This document shows positions 4,843 through 5,007 of a DNA stretch of 5,007 bases, piece after piece. Origin of the DNA: CAZFGK01 sp964518635. Lineage in GTDB: Bacteria > Zixibacteria > MSB-5A5 > GN15 > FEB-12. The position numbers were made by a program, and so were the translations under genes. Positions within the stretch are counted from its first letter, which is position 1, and every line of letters starts with the position of its first letter. The stretch is taken from NCBI GenBank assembly GCA_964518635.1, contig CAZFGK010000055.1, forward strand, positions 1-5,007, written 5' to 3'. Under the pieces are notes generated by a model. It was given only the letters and a program-made list of their open reading frames with translations. It ran no database searches and was not told the DNA's origin.

Positions 4843-5007
4843 CCGTCGCAGCGGGGGCAATAGGCGAGCATTCACGCGAGTCATGCGGCGCTGCCGCGCG
4901 ATGATGCCGCCGCCGACCAAGACGGCCAAGGTTGGCCAGGCAGCGTAGTGCTGGCCCCCTTCGTTCGACCGCAGCGAGATCGCCACTTCCTCGGCCATGA
5001 ATTCCTC
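4834..5007 (-). CDS. C-terminus of a probable membrane-anchored protein (partial, runs off right edge)
   Basis: This minus-strand frame stays open from the window edge for 57 codons to TAG at 4836-4834. It reads EEFMAEEVAISLRSNEGGQH, then a hydrophobic stretch YAAWPTLAVLVGGGII, then an arginine-rich tail ARQRRMTRVNARLLPPLRRKP. One membrane helix followed by a basic cytoplasmic end is the pattern of a C-terminal anchor of a large surface or exported protein, including sorting-type tails. The third codon positions are strongly GC-rich, as expected for coding sequence in a GC-rich host. An internal ATG (4996-4994) has GAGGA 4 nt upstream, so a free-standing 54-residue protein is an alternative. 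No family is recognised. Confidence 0.55.
   Translation of the reverse strand, partial: EEFMAEEVAISLRSNEGGQHYAAWPTLAVLVGGGIIARQRRMTRVNARLLPPLRRKP

Noticed and set aside
1..5007. CRISPR array, tRNA, rRNA, riboswitch or phage genes
   Set aside because: No regularly spaced repeats, no recognisable RNA gene or conserved aptamer sequence, and no phage protein motifs were seen on either strand.

Overview
The window is a patch of insertion sequences (ISs) in what is probably a planctomycete chromosome. The main clue to the host is the N-terminus of a prepilin-like protein (from position 212). It has a GFTLKE cleavage motif followed by LPAVQKARETARADC, closely resembling the 'FTLxELLxxIAIIxxLxALLLPAVQxAREAARRxxC' start of the DUF1559 pilin-like proteins that are greatly expanded in Planctomycetes. 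The assignment to this phylum rests on that motif and on general character, not on a marker gene.

Layout. (1) 1-108, minus strand: the N-terminus of a secreted protein with a clear signal peptide, running off the left edge. (2) 109-211: a divergent intergenic region with a 10-bp direct repeat. (3) 212-370: the 5' piece of the DUF1559-like prepilin gene, cut by an insertion. (4) 371-1730: an IS256-family (Mutator-type) element with 11-bp perfect terminal inverted repeats and an apparently intact transposase. (5) 1731-1788: 58 bp between elements that may be a scrap of the pilin gene. (6) 1789-3237: an IS4/IS701-type element on the minus strand with 20-bp imperfect inverted repeats and an apparently intact transposase. 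(7) about 3237-4802: an IS1182-type (IS5/IS1182) element on the plus strand, abutting the previous one directly, with an apparently intact transposase. (8) 4803-5007: host sequence with two tandem hairpins and the C-terminal 57 codons of a minus-strand gene encoding a membrane-anchored tail, running off the right edge.

All three transposases keep their catalytic DDE residues, and none shows a frameshift. No matching target-site duplications are visible around any element, and the 3' part of the pilin gene is absent from the window. This suggests serial insertion with deletion or recombination rather than three clean hops.

The most interesting structure is regulatory. The leader of the IS4/IS701-type transposase carries an 11-bp perfect inverted repeat whose downstream arm contains the ribosome binding site and ends at the start codon. 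The IS256-type leader has a comparable 8-bp GC-rich pair whose downstream arm also abuts the ATG. Both look like the known IS10/IS50-style protection against translation from read-through transcripts. I found no evidence of a new defence or metabolic system; the cargo is transposition functions only.
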